Shown here piece by piece: positions 48,882 to 60,036 of a stretch of DNA of 64,000 nt; within the stretch, counting starts at the first letter, position 1; each line of letters opens with the position of its first letter. Source of the stretch: Streptomyces sp. WMMC500 (GTDB lineage Bacteria; Actinomycetota; Actinomycetes; Streptomycetales; Streptomycetaceae); assembly GCF_027497195.1 (NCBI RefSeq), contig NZ_CP114905.1:6521001-6585000 (forward strand). The letters run 5' to 3'. The position numbers were made by a program, and so were the translations under genes. The notes under the pieces were generated by a model. It had not been told where the DNA came from. It saw nothing but the letters and a program-made list of their open reading frames with translations, and searched no databases.

Positions 48882-50198
48882 CTACGGGCCCTCGTCCTGT
48901 TCCTCCGGCGCCTCCCGCACCGGCTCCACCAGCACCGTCACGATCTTGTTCCGGCGCCCCGCCGGCGACTCCGCCGTCAGCCGCAGCGCCCTCAGCCCCG
49001 GGTCGGAACCGTCGTGCGTGACGTCGACCTCCGCCGTCGCCCCCGCGATCGGCACCCGGCCCAACTGCTTCGCCAGCAGCCCGCCGACCGTCTCCACGTC
49101 CTCGTCGTCCAGCTCCAGGTCGTACAGCTCGCCCAGGTCGCCGATGTCCAGCCGGGCCGTCACCCGGTAGCGGCCCTCGCCCAGCTCCGCCGCCGGCGGC
49201 AGCTCCCGGTCGTACTCGTCGGTGATCTCGCCGACGATCTCCTCCAGGATGTCCTCGATCGTCACGATCCCCGCCGTCGACCCGTACTCGTCGATGACGA
49301 CCGCCACGTGGATCCGCTGCTGCTGCATCTCCCGCAGCATGTCCGCGGCCTTCTTCGTGTCCGGAACGAACGCCGCCGGCCGCATCGCCGTCGACACCAG
49401 CTCCGACTCGGCCTCCCGGCTGATGTGCACCTTCCGCGCCAGGTCCTTCAGATACACCACGCCGACCACGTCGTCCTCGCTCTCACCCGTCACCGGGATC
49501 CGCGAGAAACCGGAGCGCAGCGCGAGCGTCAGGGCCTGCCGCAGCGTCTTGTACCGCTCGATGGTCACCACGTCCGTCCGCGGCACCATCACCTCGCGCA
49601 CCAGCGTGTCGCCGAGTTCGAAGACCGAGTGGACCATCCGCCGCTCGTCGTCCTCGATCAGCGACTCCTTCTCCGCCAGGTCCACCATCGCGCGCAGCTC
49701 CGCCTCCGACGCGAACGGGCCCTGGCGGAAGCCCCTGCCCGGCGTCAGCGCGTTGCCCAGCAGGATCAGCAGCCGCGGCACCGGGCCCATCACGCGCGCC
49801 AGCGGCAGCAGCACGTACGCGGCGGCCGTCGCGGTCACCACCGGGTGCTGGCGCCCGATGGTGCGCGGCGAGACGCCGATCGCGACGTACGAGACGAGGA
49901 CCATCGCGGAGATCGCGACCGTCAACGCCTCCCACGTGCGGTCGAAATGGCGCAGGCAGCCGTACGTCACGAGCGCGCCCGCCGCCATCTCGCAGCCGAC
50001 CCGCACCAACAGCGCCACGTTCAGATAGCGCACCGGGTCCGACGTCACCGCCAGCAGCTTCGCCGACCCGCGCTGCCCGGCCCGTACCGCCTCCTCGGCC
50101 GCGATCCGCGTCGTCCGCGCCAGCGCCGTCTCCGCACACGACGCCAGCCAGCCGCCGCCCACGAGCAGGACCGCCGCGGCGATCAGCCGGGCGGTCAT
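48882..50198 (-). CDS. CorC/HlyC-type CBS-domain membrane protein
   Basis: A 438-residue protein: three to four membrane helices in a DUF21-like N-terminus (about 1-150), a CBS-domain pair (about 205-325; [61 protein letters not shown]) and a CorC_HlyC domain to about 425. The family is linked to magnesium/cobalt efflux. It overlaps the ybeY stop by 4 bases (ATGA), in the conserved phoH-ybeY-corC order. Confidence 0.93.
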   Translation of the reverse strand: MTARLIAAAVLLVGGGWLASCAETALARTTRIAAEEAVRAGQRGSAKLLAVTSDPVRYLNVALLVRVGCEMAAGALVTYGCLRHFDRTWEALTVAISAMVLVSYVAIGVSPRTIGRQHPVVTATAAAYVLLPLARVMGPVPRLLILLGNALTPGRGFRQGPFASEAELRAMVDLAEKESLIEDDERRMVHSVFELGDTLVREVMVPRTDVVTIERYKTLRQALTLALRSGFSRIPVTGESEDDVVGVVYLKDLARKVHISREAESELVSTAMRPAAFVPDTKKAADMLREMQQQRIHVAVVIDEYGSTAGIVTIEDILEEIVGEITDEYDRELPPAAELGEGRYRVTARLDIGDLGELYDLELDDEDVETVGGLLAKQLGRVPIAGATAEVDVTHDGSDPGLRALRLTAESPAGRRNKIVTVLVEPVREAPEEQDEGP

Positions 50199-50692
50199 CG
50201 CTCGGTGGGCGCGGGCGACGGCCCGGCCACGCCGCGCTCCGCGCGCCAGCCGTCGACGATCGCCTTCTGCAGACCGAACATCTCGGCCTTCTCCGCGGGA
50301 TCCTCGTGCTCGTAGCCGAGGAGGTGCAGCACGCCGTGCACCGTGAGCAACTGCAGTTCCTCGTCCATGGAGTGCCCGGTCGGCGCCGCCGCACCCTGCC
50401 GGCGGGCGACGTCGGGACAGAGCACGATGTCACCGAGGAGTCCCTGCACGGGCTCCTCGTCGTCCTTGGCGGGCGGCCGCAGCTCGTCCATCGGGAACGA
50501 CATCACGTCCGTCGGCCCCGTCTCGTCCATCCACTGCACGTGCAACTGCTCCATCGCGGCGGGGTCGACGAGGATCACCGACAGCTCGGACAGCGGATGG
50601 ATCCGCATCCGCGCCAGCGCGTACCGGGCGACGTCGAGCACGGCCTCCTCGTCGGCTTCGACCCCGGACTCGTTGTTGACCTCGACGGACAC
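50195..50692 (-). CDS. ybeY: Endoribonuclease YbeY
   Basis: A 165-residue UPF0054 zinc protein with [12 protein letters not shown] (His119, His123, His129), and the conserved [10 protein letters not shown] and [10 protein letters not shown]. YbeY works in 16S rRNA 3' maturation and 70S quality control. GTG 50692 lies 4 bases after the phoH stop. Its C-terminal tail is Pro/Ala-rich. Confidence 0.96.
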   Translation of the reverse strand: MSVEVNNESGVEADEEAVLDVARYALARMRIHPLSELSVILVDPAAMEQLHVQWMDETGPTDVMSFPMDELRPPAKDDEEPVQGLLGDIVLCPDVARRQGAAAPTGHSMDEELQLLTVHGVLHLLGYEHEDPAEKAEMFGLQKAIVDGWRAERGVAGPSPAPTER

Positions 50693-50696
50693 GGGA

Positions 50697-51734
50697 TCAG
50701 GCCCTGCCGTTCCTGTCGCCGCCGTTCTTGACGTCGTACTTGTCGTACGCCTCGACGATGCGGCTCACCAGCTTGTGCCGGACGACGTCCTTACTGGTCA
50801 GCGTGGAGAAATGCACGTCCTGCACCCCGTCCAGGATCCCCTGCACCTGCCGCAGCCCGCTCCTCGTCCCGCCCGGCAGGTCGACCTGCGTGATGTCGCC
50901 GGTGACGACGATCTTAGAGTTGAACCCGAGGCGGGTGAGGAACATCTTCATCTGCTCGGGATTCGTGTTCTGCGCCTCGTCGAGGATGATGAACGCGTCA
51001 TTAAGGCTGCGACCACGCATGTAGGCCAGCGGGGCCACCTCGATGGTGCCCGCGGCCATCAGGCGCGGGATCGAGTCCGGGTCCAGCATGTCGTGCAGCG
51101 CGTCGTACAGCGGGCGCAGGTACGGGTCGATCTTCTCGTACAGCGTGCCCGGCAGGAAGCCGAGGCGTTCGCCCGCCTCGACCGCGGGGCGGGTCAGGAT
51201 GATGCGGTTGACCTGCTTGGACTGCAGGGCCTGGACCGCCTTGGCCATCGCCAGGTACGTCTTGCCCGTGCCGGCGGGACCGATGCCGAAGACGATCGTG
51301 TGCTTGTCGATGGCGTCGACGTAGCGCTTCTGGTTCAGCGTCTTCGGGCGGATCGTCTTGCCGCGGTTGGACAGGATGTTCTGCGTCAGGACCTCGGAGG
51401 GGGCGTGGTGGCCGCCGGCCTCGTCGTCGCGGTCGGACTTGAGCATGGCGATCGTCCGCTCCACCGCGTCCTCCGTCATGGGGGCGCCGGTGCGCAGGAC
51501 GAGCAGCATCTCGTCGAAGAGGCGCTGGACGAGGGTGACTTCCTCGGGGGCGCCGACGGCGCTGACCTCGTTTCCCCGCACGTGGATGTCGGTGCTGGGG
51601 AACGCCTTCTCGATGACCCGCAGGAGGGAGTCTCCGGAGCCCAGCACCGTCACCATGGGGTGCTTCGCCGGGATGGTGATCTGGGCGCGGGCCTGTCCCT
51701 CTTCGGGGGTGCGGCTTACGGGTGTCTGTGTCAT
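50697..51734 (-). CDS. phoH: PhoH-like ATPase
   Basis: A 345-residue PhoH/YbeZ ATPase with an N-terminal KH-like part ([13 protein letters not shown]) and Walker A GPAGTGKT at about 151-158. [16 protein letters not shown], the [11 protein letters not shown]alker B region and [15 protein letters not shown] are also present. It starts the phoH-ybeY-CBS-deaminase-like unit, likely in RNA processing with YbeY. ATG 51734 was chosen (GAGGG about 9 bases upstream); ATG 51761 is an in-frame alternative. Confidence 0.94.
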   Translation of the reverse strand: MTQTPVSRTPEEGQARAQITIPAKHPMVTVLGSGDSLLRVIEKAFPSTDIHVRGNEVSAVGAPEEVTLVQRLFDEMLLVLRTGAPMTEDAVERTIAMLKSDRDDEAGGHHAPSEVLTQNILSNRGKTIRPKTLNQKRYVDAIDKHTIVFGIGPAGTGKTYLAMAKAVQALQSKQVNRIILTRPAVEAGERLGFLPGTLYEKIDPYLRPLYDALHDMLDPDSIPRLMAAGTIEVAPLAYMRGRSLNDAFIILDEAQNTNPEQMKMFLTRLGFNSKIVVTGDITQVDLPGGTRSGLRQVQGILDGVQDVHFSTLTSKDVVRHKLVSRIVEAYDKYDVKNGGDRNGRA

Positions 51735-51936
51735 GGGCCGGCCCTCGGGCCTGAATCTCATCCCACTTCTTCGCTCGCGTGACTGTGAGGAGGACCCGCC
51801 GGACGGACCACGCCCGGGGTCCCGACGCCTGCTCCACGCGCAGGCCCTGACGCCATCGTAACGGGGTGAGGTGCGGCTGTGGCCAGTGAGTTTCGACGGC
51901 CGTACGCCAGACGTGTGGGAGACGCGCGGGTGCCTG

Positions 51937-51972
51937 CTCACGGGCTACCGCGGTACCGGGGTAGCCCGTGAG
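51937..51972 (-). terminator. Strong hairpin terminator downstream of the 51986 gene
   Basis: CTCACGGGCTAC (51937-51948) is perfectly complementary to GTAGCCCGTGAG (51961-51972). It lies 13 bases past the stop of the minus-strand gene at 51986 and separates it from phoH. Confidence 0.8.
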
Positions 51973-51985
51973 TGGCGGGATGCCG

Positions 51986-52255
51986 CTACGCCGGCAGCGG
52001 CGCGCCGGGTGGCTCGGGCGGGGTGTCGGGGGCGGTGGGCGAGGTGGGCGCGGTGGGGCGGGCGGCTTCGGGCTGTGGCTCGGCGGGGGCGGGGGGCGGC
52101 GTAGCGGGGTCGGGGGCCGGTTCGTGGTCGGCGGGGGCGGCCTCGGTGGGGCTGCCGTCCCGCGGCTGCGGGGGGCGGGGCTGGTCGGCGGGCGGGGTCG
52201 GGACGGTCTGGGCGCGCACGTACGCTTCGAGCGCGCGCCAAGGGTCGATCGGCAT
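51986..52255 (-). CDS. Small proline-rich protein of unknown function
   Basis: An 89-residue ORF: an N-terminal helix MPIDPWRALEAYVRAQT is followed by about 70 residues dominated by Pro, Ala, Glu and Thr with no hydrophobic core, so it is probably disordered. A perfect terminator hairpin follows its stop, which supports a real transcript on this strand. No family is recognised. The overlapping frame on the other strand has Gly/Arg shadow composition. Confidence 0.5.
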   Translation of the reverse strand: MPIDPWRALEAYVRAQTVPTPPADQPRPPQPRDGSPTEAAPADHEPAPDPATPPPAPAEPQPEAARPTAPTSPTAPDTPPEPPGAPLPA

Positions 52256-52348
52256 GGCGAACTCCTGCTTGCCGCTGGCGTGCAGAGGTGGAGGTACGAG
52301 CGAGCGGGGCAGGCGTCCGTACGCGCACGGGCGTGCCCCGCGGCCCGG

Positions 52349-52777
52349 TCAGCAGCGCAGTACGGCGTACCGCCCCCGCGCGGCGGCGAGCACCGCCGCC
52401 TCCGGGGCGTACGGGCACCACAGGGCGCTCCCCGCGTCGGCGTCGCGCGGCACCCGGGGCAGGGGCCACGGGGCTGCCCCCGGCACGCGGTCGGCCCGGC
52501 CGGTGCGCCCGGCCTTCGCCGGCCGGGGCCCGCGCCGTGCGGGGCCGGGCGCCGCCCTTGACCCGCGCCGTACGAGTCCGGGTGCCGGGCCGGTGTCCTC
52601 GCCGGGCGCCGCCTCGCCCGCGGCTCCGGCCGCCCCGGGGGCGGTGGAGGACGCGGGGCGGGCATCGGCGGTGGCGGCGCGCTCGGCGGCCCCACCGGGC
52701 ACAAGTAGCACCCCGAGGAGCAGCGCGAGCACGGCGCGCAGGGCGAACCTGCGGACGAGCGCTGCACGGGCGATCAC
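52349..52777 (-). CDS. Small secreted or membrane-anchored protein of unknown function
   Basis: A 142-residue ORF starting at GTG 52777 with a signal-peptide-like N-terminus (RRFALRAVLALLLGVLLVPGGAAERA), a long Ala/Pro/Gly/Arg-rich middle and a compact end with two cysteines (LWCPYAPEAAVLAAARGRYAVLRC). The cysteines might pair outside the cell. The ribosome site is weak (GAAG). It precedes the proline-rich gene by 93 bases on the same strand. Function is unknown and reality moderately supported. Confidence 0.5.
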   Translation of the reverse strand: MIARAALVRRFALRAVLALLLGVLLVPGGAAERAATADARPASSTAPGAAGAAGEAAPGEDTGPAPGLVRRGSRAAPGPARRGPRPAKAGRTGRADRVPGAAPWPLPRVPRDADAGSALWCPYAPEAAVLAAARGRYAVLRC

Positions 52778-52903
52778 ATACTTCAGGTAACCATGGCGCT
52801 ACGGTCCGTACAGTCCGCCCTGAGGGTGACGCTGCGTGCGCCGCGGCGCCCCGCGGCAGGCGCCCGCGTCGCCCGTACCCGGGCCGTACGCGCCGCGCAC
52901 GCC

Positions 52904-52948
52904 CGCGCTGGCCGCGCTGGCCGCGCTGGCCGCGCTGGCCGCGCTGGC
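52904..52948. repeat. Five tandem 9-bp repeats ending at the LysR stop codon
   Basis: CGCGCTGGC occurs five times without mismatch (52904-52912, then every 9 bases to 52948). The next three bases, TTA, are the complement of the TAA stop of the LysR gene. This minisatellite lies in non-coding DNA between two minus-strand genes. Confidence 0.95.
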
Positions 52949-53872
52949 TTACGAGCCGTTCCCCGGCCCCTTCCTACGCGCCCCCGCCCCCGCCGCCCCC
53001 GGTGCCTCCCGGAACGCCGCCGCGAACTCCGCGATCTCCCGCCGTCCGTCCCCCGCCCGCCACACCAGCGCCAGCTCGCACGGCGCCAGCCCCCGTACCG
53101 GCACGGACACCACGTCCGGCCGCGGGTACAGCCGCGCGTTGCCCTCCGCCAGCAGCACCACGCCGAGCCCCGCGCCCACCGCCTCGAACACCTCCTCCGG
53201 CGACGACGCCTCCAGCGCCACCACCGGCTCCCGCCCGCCCCGCTCCGCCGTGCCCAGCCAGAAGTCGCGCAGCGGGCCCGCCGAGTGGGGCAGCGCCACG
53301 AACGGCTCGTCGAGCAGCTCCGCGAAGGCCACCTCCGTCCGGTCCGCGAACCGGTGCCGCAGCGGGAGCGCCACCCAGCGCTCCTCCCGCGCGAGGACCT
53401 TCGCCGTCAGCTCCGCGCCCACCCCCGGCACCGGCAGCCAGCAGAACGCCGCGTCGGCGGCCCCGCCGGCCAGTCCCGCCGTGGGGTCCTCCCAGTTGAC
53501 CAGCCGCAGCGAGATCCGCCAGCCCCGCTCGCGGAACCGGCTCAGCACCTCCCGCTGCAGGTCACGCCCCACCGCCGTCTGCATGCCCACCGCCAGCGAC
53601 GCCACCGGCCCCGCGGTGCGCGCGGCCCGTACCGCCTCCGCCCAGCCCGCCGCCAGCTCCCGGGCCGCCGGCAGCAGCGCCGCGCCCTGCGGGGTCAGCG
53701 CGATCGCGCGCGCCCGCCGCTCGAAGAGGGGGAAGCCGAGCTGCCGCTCCAGCGCCCGGATCTGCTTGGACAGCGCGGGCTGGGAGACGTACAGCCGCTC
53801 GGCGGCGCGGGTGAAGCTCAGCTCTTCCGCGACCGCCGCGAAGTAGCGCAGATCGCGTACGTGGACGTCCAT
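52949..53872 (-). CDS. LysR-family transcriptional regulator
   Basis: A 307-residue LysR protein: winged helix (MDVHVRDLRYFAAVAEELSFTRAAERLYVSQPALSKQIRALE), then the co-inducer-binding domain (about 90-290). The C-terminus is a Gly/Ala/basic tail. ATG 53872 was chosen; GTG 53878 is 6 bases upstream in frame. It is divergent from the aldo/keto reductase with 61 bases between, so it most likely controls that gene. Confidence 0.92.
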   Translation of the reverse strand: MDVHVRDLRYFAAVAEELSFTRAAERLYVSQPALSKQIRALERQLGFPLFERRARAIALTPQGAALLPAARELAAGWAEAVRAARTAGPVASLAVGMQTAVGRDLQREVLSRFRERGWRISLRLVNWEDPTAGLAGGAADAAFCWLPVPGVGAELTAKVLAREERWVALPLRHRFADRTEVAFAELLDEPFVALPHSAGPLRDFWLGTAERGGREPVVALEASSPEEVFEAVGAGLGVVLLAEGNARLYPRPDVVSVPVRGLAPCELALVWRAGDGRREIAEFAAAFREAPGAAGAGARRKGPGNGS

Positions 53873-53933
53873 AGCCACCGGTTATAGCCGTAGGTCTTGG
53901 ACGCCGCGAGGGAATTCCACGGAGGCTGCGGGC

Positions 53934-54944
53934 ATGACGACAGCTTCGAACGCCGTTCCCGCCCGCACCCTCGGTGCCCTCGAATCCCCCGCCATCGGCT
54001 ACGGCGCGATGGTGCTCTCGCCCGGCGTGTACGGCGAGACCGACGACGACCGCGGCGTCGCGGCGGTGCGCGCCGCGCTCGACGCGGGCGCCACGCACGT
54101 CGACAGCTCCGACGCCTACGGCCCCGACGGCCACAACGAGCGCCTGGTCGGCCGGGCGCTGCGCGGCCGGCGCGACGAGGTGGTGGTGGCCACGAAGTTC
54201 GGGCTGCGCCTGCCCGAGGGCGCCGGAGGGCGCACGCATCCCGTCAGCTACGCCTTCGGGCACCTCACGGTCAACGCCGAGCCGCGGTTCGTGCGCGGCT
54301 ATGCCGAGAGTTCGCTGCGCAATCTGCAGACCGACCGCATCGACCTGTACTACGTGCACTACCCCGACCCCGCGGTGCCGATCGAGGACACGGCGGGCGC
54401 GATGGCCGAGCTGGTCGCCGAGGGCAAGGTGCGCCACCTGGGCCTGTCGAACGTCACCGCGGAGCAGTTGCGGCGTGCGCACGCCGTGCACCCGGTCGCG
54501 GCGGTGCAGACGCAGTGGTCGATGTGGACGCCCGTCGACCCGGAGCTGCACGCGGCGGCGCGCGAGCTGGGCGTCGGCCTCGTCGCGTGGGGGCCGCTGG
54601 GTACGGGGTTCCTCACCGGCTCCGTGACGGACGTCGCGGAGAGCGACTTCCGCCGCAACATCGGCGCCTTCGACGCCGCCAACCTCAGGACCAACCACGA
54701 CCGCTTCGCGCCGCTGCGCGCGGTCGCCGCGGACGTGGGGCTCACGCCGGGGCAGCTCGCGCTGGCGTGGCTGCTGCACCGGGACGACCACGTGGTGCCC
54801 ATTCCCGGCAGCAGGACGCCCGCGCACATCGAGGAGAACGTGGCGGCGGCCCGCGTCGAGCTGCACCCGGACACCCTGGCGCGGATCGACGAGATCCTCA
54901 CCGGGCTGGCCCCGGAGGGCGGGGCGCGGCTGCTGGGCGCGTAG
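53934..54944 (+). CDS. Aldo/keto reductase
   Basis: A 336-residue NADPH-type AKR barrel: THVDSSDAYGPDGHNERLVGRAL holds the Asp and Tyr of the tetrad, VVVATKFG the Lys and LYYVHYPD the His. LGLSNVTAEQLRRAH and VPIPGSRTPAHIEENVAA (cofactor loop) complete the fold. The substrate is unknown; the divergent LysR gene suggests induction by a carbonyl or xenobiotic compound. ATG 53934 was chosen. Confidence 0.92.
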   Translation: MTTASNAVPARTLGALESPAIGYGAMVLSPGVYGETDDDRGVAAVRAALDAGATHVDSSDAYGPDGHNERLVGRALRGRRDEVVVATKFGLRLPEGAGGRTHPVSYAFGHLTVNAEPRFVRGYAESSLRNLQTDRIDLYYVHYPDPAVPIEDTAGAMAELVAEGKVRHLGLSNVTAEQLRRAHAVHPVAAVQTQWSMWTPVDPELHAAARELGVGLVAWGPLGTGFLTGSVTDVAESDFRRNIGAFDAANLRTNHDRFAPLRAVAADVGLTPGQLALAWLLHRDDHVVPIPGSRTPAHIEENVAAARVELHPDTLARIDEILTGLAPEGGARLLGA

Positions 54945-55007
54945 CGCCCCGGGGCCAGGGCCGTACGGGTGGCCGGTGCCGGGCCGGGGTCGGGGAGAAT
55001 GCTCCCC

Positions 55008-55937
55008 ATGACCACCCCTGACACCGGGCACCGCTCCGGCTTCGCCTGCTTCGTCGGCCGGCCCAACGCCGGCAAGTCGACCCTGACCAACGCGCTGGTC
55101 GGCCAGAAGGTGGCCATCACCTCCAGCCGGCCGCAGACGACCCGGCACACCGTGCGCGGCATCGTCCACCGCCCCGACGCGCAGCTCGTCCTCGTCGACA
55201 CCCCCGGCTACCACAAGCCGCGCACCCTCCTCGGCCAGCGGCTCAACGACGCGGTGCGCGCCACCTGGGGCGAGGTCGACGTGATCGGCTTCTGCGTGCC
55301 GGCGAACGAGAAGATCGGCCCGGGCGACCGCTACATCGCCGCGGAGCTGGCCGCGCTGCGGCGTACGCCGAAGGTCGCCGTCGTCACGAAGACGGACCTG
55401 GCCGATTCCGACACGATCGCCGCGCAGCTCGTGGCCGTGGACCAGGCGGCGAAGGACCTGGGCTTCGAGTTCGCGGAGGTGGTGCCGGTCTCGGCGGTCG
55501 AGGGCAAGCAGGTCGGCCTGCTCGCGGACCTGCTGGTGCCGCTGCTGCCGGAGGGCCCCGAGCTGTATCCGGACGGGGAGCTGACCGACGAGCCGGAGCA
55601 GGTGATGGTCGCCGAGCTGATCCGGGAGGCGGCTCTGGAGGGCGTACGGGACGAGCTGCCGCACTCGATCGCGGTGGTGGTCGACGAGATGGAGCCGCGC
55701 GAGGACCGGCCGGCGGACCGGCCGCTGGTGGACATCCACGCCAACCTGTTCATCGAGCGCGACAGCCAGAAGGGCATCGTCATCGGGCCGAAGGGGAAGC
55801 GGCTGAAAGAGATCGGCACCAAGGCCCGCGGGCACATCGAGGCGCTGCTGGGCACGCCGGTGTATCTCGACATCCACGTGAAGGTCGCCAAGGACTGGCA
55901 GCGGGACCCGAAGAAGCTGCGCCGGCTGGGTTTCTGA
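55008..55937 (+). CDS. era: GTPase Era
   Basis: A 309-residue Era-type GTPase: GRPNAGKST (P-loop, about 14-22), DTPGYHKP (G3), TKTD (G4) and a C-terminal KH domain with GIVIGPKGKRLKEIGTKAR for 16S rRNA binding. Era assists 30S maturation. It lies near ybeY and the CorC-like gene, as is usual, though separated here by the LysR/AKR and small unknown genes. GGAG precedes ATG 55008. Confidence 0.96.
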   Translation: MTTPDTGHRSGFACFVGRPNAGKSTLTNALVGQKVAITSSRPQTTRHTVRGIVHRPDAQLVLVDTPGYHKPRTLLGQRLNDAVRATWGEVDVIGFCVPANEKIGPGDRYIAAELAALRRTPKVAVVTKTDLADSDTIAAQLVAVDQAAKDLGFEFAEVVPVSAVEGKQVGLLADLLVPLLPEGPELYPDGELTDEPEQVMVAELIREAALEGVRDELPHSIAVVVDEMEPREDRPADRPLVDIHANLFIERDSQKGIVIGPKGKRLKEIGTKARGHIEALLGTPVYLDIHVKVAKDWQRDPKKLRRLGF

Positions 55938-55953
55938 GCGCGCCTCCGCGCGC

Positions 55954-56637
55954 TCAGGACGGTGTGCGCGCCGACGTCAGCAGCCGCTCCACGTCCGAGG
56001 CGGGCAGCAGCAGCGCGTCGCCGACGACGACCAGCGTCTCCCACTCCGGCGGCGTGTACGCCCCGTCCGCGAGCGCGATCCGCGCGCCGCTGAGCAGGAT
56101 CGACTCCCGCCCGGCGGGCACCAGGTGCGGCGCGAGCGGCGCGAGGGTCTCGCGCAGCTCGGCCTCGAAGTTCCGCTGCTCCGGCGGGAGGTCGGCGCAC
56201 AGGTCGGGCATCCGCCCGGAGTCGGCCTCGATGGCGGCCAGCAGCGTCAGCAGTTGCTCCTCCGTGCAGTCTCCGTAGCCCGCGGTGCGTACGGCGGTGA
56301 CGGCGGTGCCGCGGACGGCGGGGGAGGAGGTGCCGCCGGCGTGGAGGACGGCGAGCGCGACGGCGTGGGTGGCGTCGCGCAGCAGCAGCGCGAAGCGCGT
56401 GGAGGTGGGTTCGGCCAGGGCCGGGAGGCCGAAGTGCCCGCCGCAGTCGCCGCATTCGACGACGGGCCCTGCGGCGCCGCGCGGCAGCACGGGTACGCCG
56501 AGGAGGGTGAACCGCCGTCTGCCGGTGCGCCGGCGGTAGGTGCGGTCGCCGCCGCAGCCGGGGCAGAAGAACTCACCGTCGGACTCGGTGTGCCAGGACG
56601 TCCGCACGCCGGCGAACCGGCGGAGGAAACGCGTCAC
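55954..56637 (-). CDS. TerB-like protein with N-terminal zinc ribbon
   Basis: A 227-residue protein. A zinc ribbon (Cys25/Cys28 in FCPGCGG and Cys62/Cys65 in ECGDCGGHF) is followed by a helical TerB-like domain (about 75-225; conserved acidic residues in EQLLTLLAAIEAD and IALADGAYTPPEWETL). GTG 56637 has GGAGG 6 bases upstream and is far better than ATG 56703. TerB proteins bind divalent metals and are linked to tellurite resistance or stress. It is convergent with era. Confidence 0.82.
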   Translation of the reverse strand: MTRFLRRFAGVRTSWHTESDGEFFCPGCGGDRTYRRRTGRRRFTLLGVPVLPRGAAGPVVECGDCGGHFGLPALAEPTSTRFALLLRDATHAVALAVLHAGGTSSPAVRGTAVTAVRTAGYGDCTEEQLLTLLAAIEADSGRMPDLCADLPPEQRNFEAELRETLAPLAPHLVPAGRESILLSGARIALADGAYTPPEWETLVVVGDALLLPASDVERLLTSARTPS

Positions 56638-56836
56638 GTCGACCTCCCTCACGCTTCGGCAACGCTGCCGCGCTGACGTGATGCTAACCACACCGGCCGA
56701 CATCGTCAGCCCTCGCGCACGTCAAGGCGGTGCGAACGAGCCGCGCCCCGCGCCCCGTCCGTACTCGGACGGCGCGCGGGGCGCTCGGCGCTCCGGGGGC
56801 GCACCCCGGGGGCGCTCCCGGGGCGGGCCGCGGTTG

Positions 56837-58699
<1,863 letters not shown>

Positions 58700-58706
<7 letters not shown>

Positions 58707-58769
58707 GGCAGACCCTCGCCGCGGCGGCTAAGAAGAAGCAGCCCGTAACGCACGATGCCGACCAATGTA
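58700..58769 (-). CDS. Leucine leader peptide of leuA (with its -10 element)
   Basis: The ORF at 58753-58700 starts with GTG and encodes the 17-residue MRYGLLLLSRRGEGLPS, with consecutive codons CTG CTT CTT CTT (58741-58730) and a further CTG. Three CTT codons in a row are highly unusual at this G+C content. TACATT (58769-58764 on the minus strand) is a -10 whose start point would fall within a few bases of the GTG, giving an almost leaderless message. It resembles the leader of leuS at 8997. Confidence 0.75.
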
Positions 58770-58895
58770 GCCCAGCCGCGGCGGGGCAGCCGATCAGTAT
58801 CACGATGCGAGACCCCGTGTGGGCCCCACCACCCGAAATCGCTAACATCCGCTGCGGGGAGTGACAATCTGGTTACCTAGTGCCACATTGCGGCC

Positions 58896-60026
58896 ATGGA
58901 CGCCATCTCACGCACCCCGGTCTTCTGCACCATCGTGCCGCCGCACATGCTGGACAAGCTGGCCCGTACCGACGACGTCACGCTGTCCACCCGCGCCCGC
59001 CGCACCCTGGAGCGCGACGCCCTGCAGCGCACCCGCCGCCGCATCACCACCGTCCGCCGCGCCGCCGCCCCGCCGGCCCCGCGCGCGGCCGGGGAGGACG
59101 CCGAGCCGAAGCGCACGATCTACGACGCCGGGAGGACCGAGGACCTGCCCGGCACGAAGGTCCGCGGCGAGGGCGACGAGGCCGTTGCGGACGCGACCGT
59201 CAACCGCGCCTACGACGGGCTCGGCGCCACCTTCGAGCTGTTCCTCAAGGGCTACCGGCGCGACTCCGTCGACGGCGCCGGGCTGCCGCTGAAGGCCACC
59301 GTCCACTACGGCGAGGACTACGGCAACGCCTTCTGGGACGGCGAGCAGATGGTCTTCGGCGACGGCGACGGCGAGGTGTTCCTCGACTTCACCCTCGCCG
59401 TCGACGTCATCGGCCACGAGCTGGCGCACGGCGTCACCCAGTACACCGCGAACCTGGAGTACTTCGGCCAGTCCGGTGCGCTCAACGAGTCGGTCTCCGA
59501 CGTCTTCGGCTCCCTGATCAAGCAGCACCTCCTCGGCCAGTCCGCCGCCGACGCCGACTGGCTCATCGGCGCCGGGCTCCTGGCCCCCGGCGTGTCCGGC
59601 GAGGCGCTGCGCTCGATGAAGGCCCCCGGCACCGCCTACGACGACGACGTCCTCGGCAAGGACCCGCAGCCGGCGACGATGGCCGACTACGTCGACACGT
59701 CCACCGACAACGGCGGCGTCCACATCAACTCCGGCATCCCCAACCACGCGTTCTACCTGCTGGCCACCGACCTCGGCGGCAACGCCTGGGAGCGCGCGGG
59801 AAGCATCTGGTACGACGTGCTGACCGGCGGGGGCCTCGCCACCACCGCGGACTTCGCCGCGTTCGCCGCCGCGACCGTCGCCGCCGCCGAGGCCCGCTAC
59901 GGCGACGGCGCGGAGCGCGCCGCGGTGCTCTCGGCGTGGTCGCAGGTGGGCGTGGCCACCGACGCGGAGGCCACGGTGCCGCGGCAGACCCCGGCCCGGG
60001 AGGGTGCGCGGCGGCAGGCGGGGTAG
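58896..60026 (+). CDS. Protealysin-like M4 family metalloprotease
   Basis: A 376-residue thermolysin-family peptidase without a signal peptide. The short propeptide carries the CTIVPPHMLDKLA motif (residues 11-23), typical of protealysin-like enzymes. The catalytic domain has HELAH (His174, Glu175, His178), the third ligand Glu198 in ALNESVSD and the active-site His276 in GGVHINSG. The C-terminal 25 residues are low complexity. ATG 58896 gives the motif at the right place. Its inhibitor gene follows after 10 bases. Confidence 0.93.
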   Translation: MDAISRTPVFCTIVPPHMLDKLARTDDVTLSTRARRTLERDALQRTRRRITTVRRAAAPPAPRAAGEDAEPKRTIYDAGRTEDLPGTKVRGEGDEAVADATVNRAYDGLGATFELFLKGYRRDSVDGAGLPLKATVHYGEDYGNAFWDGEQMVFGDGDGEVFLDFTLAVDVIGHELAHGVTQYTANLEYFGQSGALNESVSDVFGSLIKQHLLGQSAADADWLIGAGLLAPGVSGEALRSMKAPGTAYDDDVLGKDPQPATMADYVDTSTDNGGVHINSGIPNHAFYLLATDLGGNAWERAGSIWYDVLTGGGLATTADFAAFAAATVAAAEARYGDGAERAAVLSAWSQVGVATDAEATVPRQTPAREGARRQAG

Positions 60027-60036
60027 GGGCGGCGGC

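Noticed and set aside
48714..50315. Plus-strand 533-codon frame over the CBS-domain gene
   Set aside because: His/Arg/Gln-rich shadow composition; the minus strand encodes a clear CorC-type protein overlapping ybeY by ATGA.
53897..55021. Alternative plus-strand frame across the aldo/keto reductase
   Set aside because: Arginine-rich shadow; the AKR frame has all tetrad motifs.
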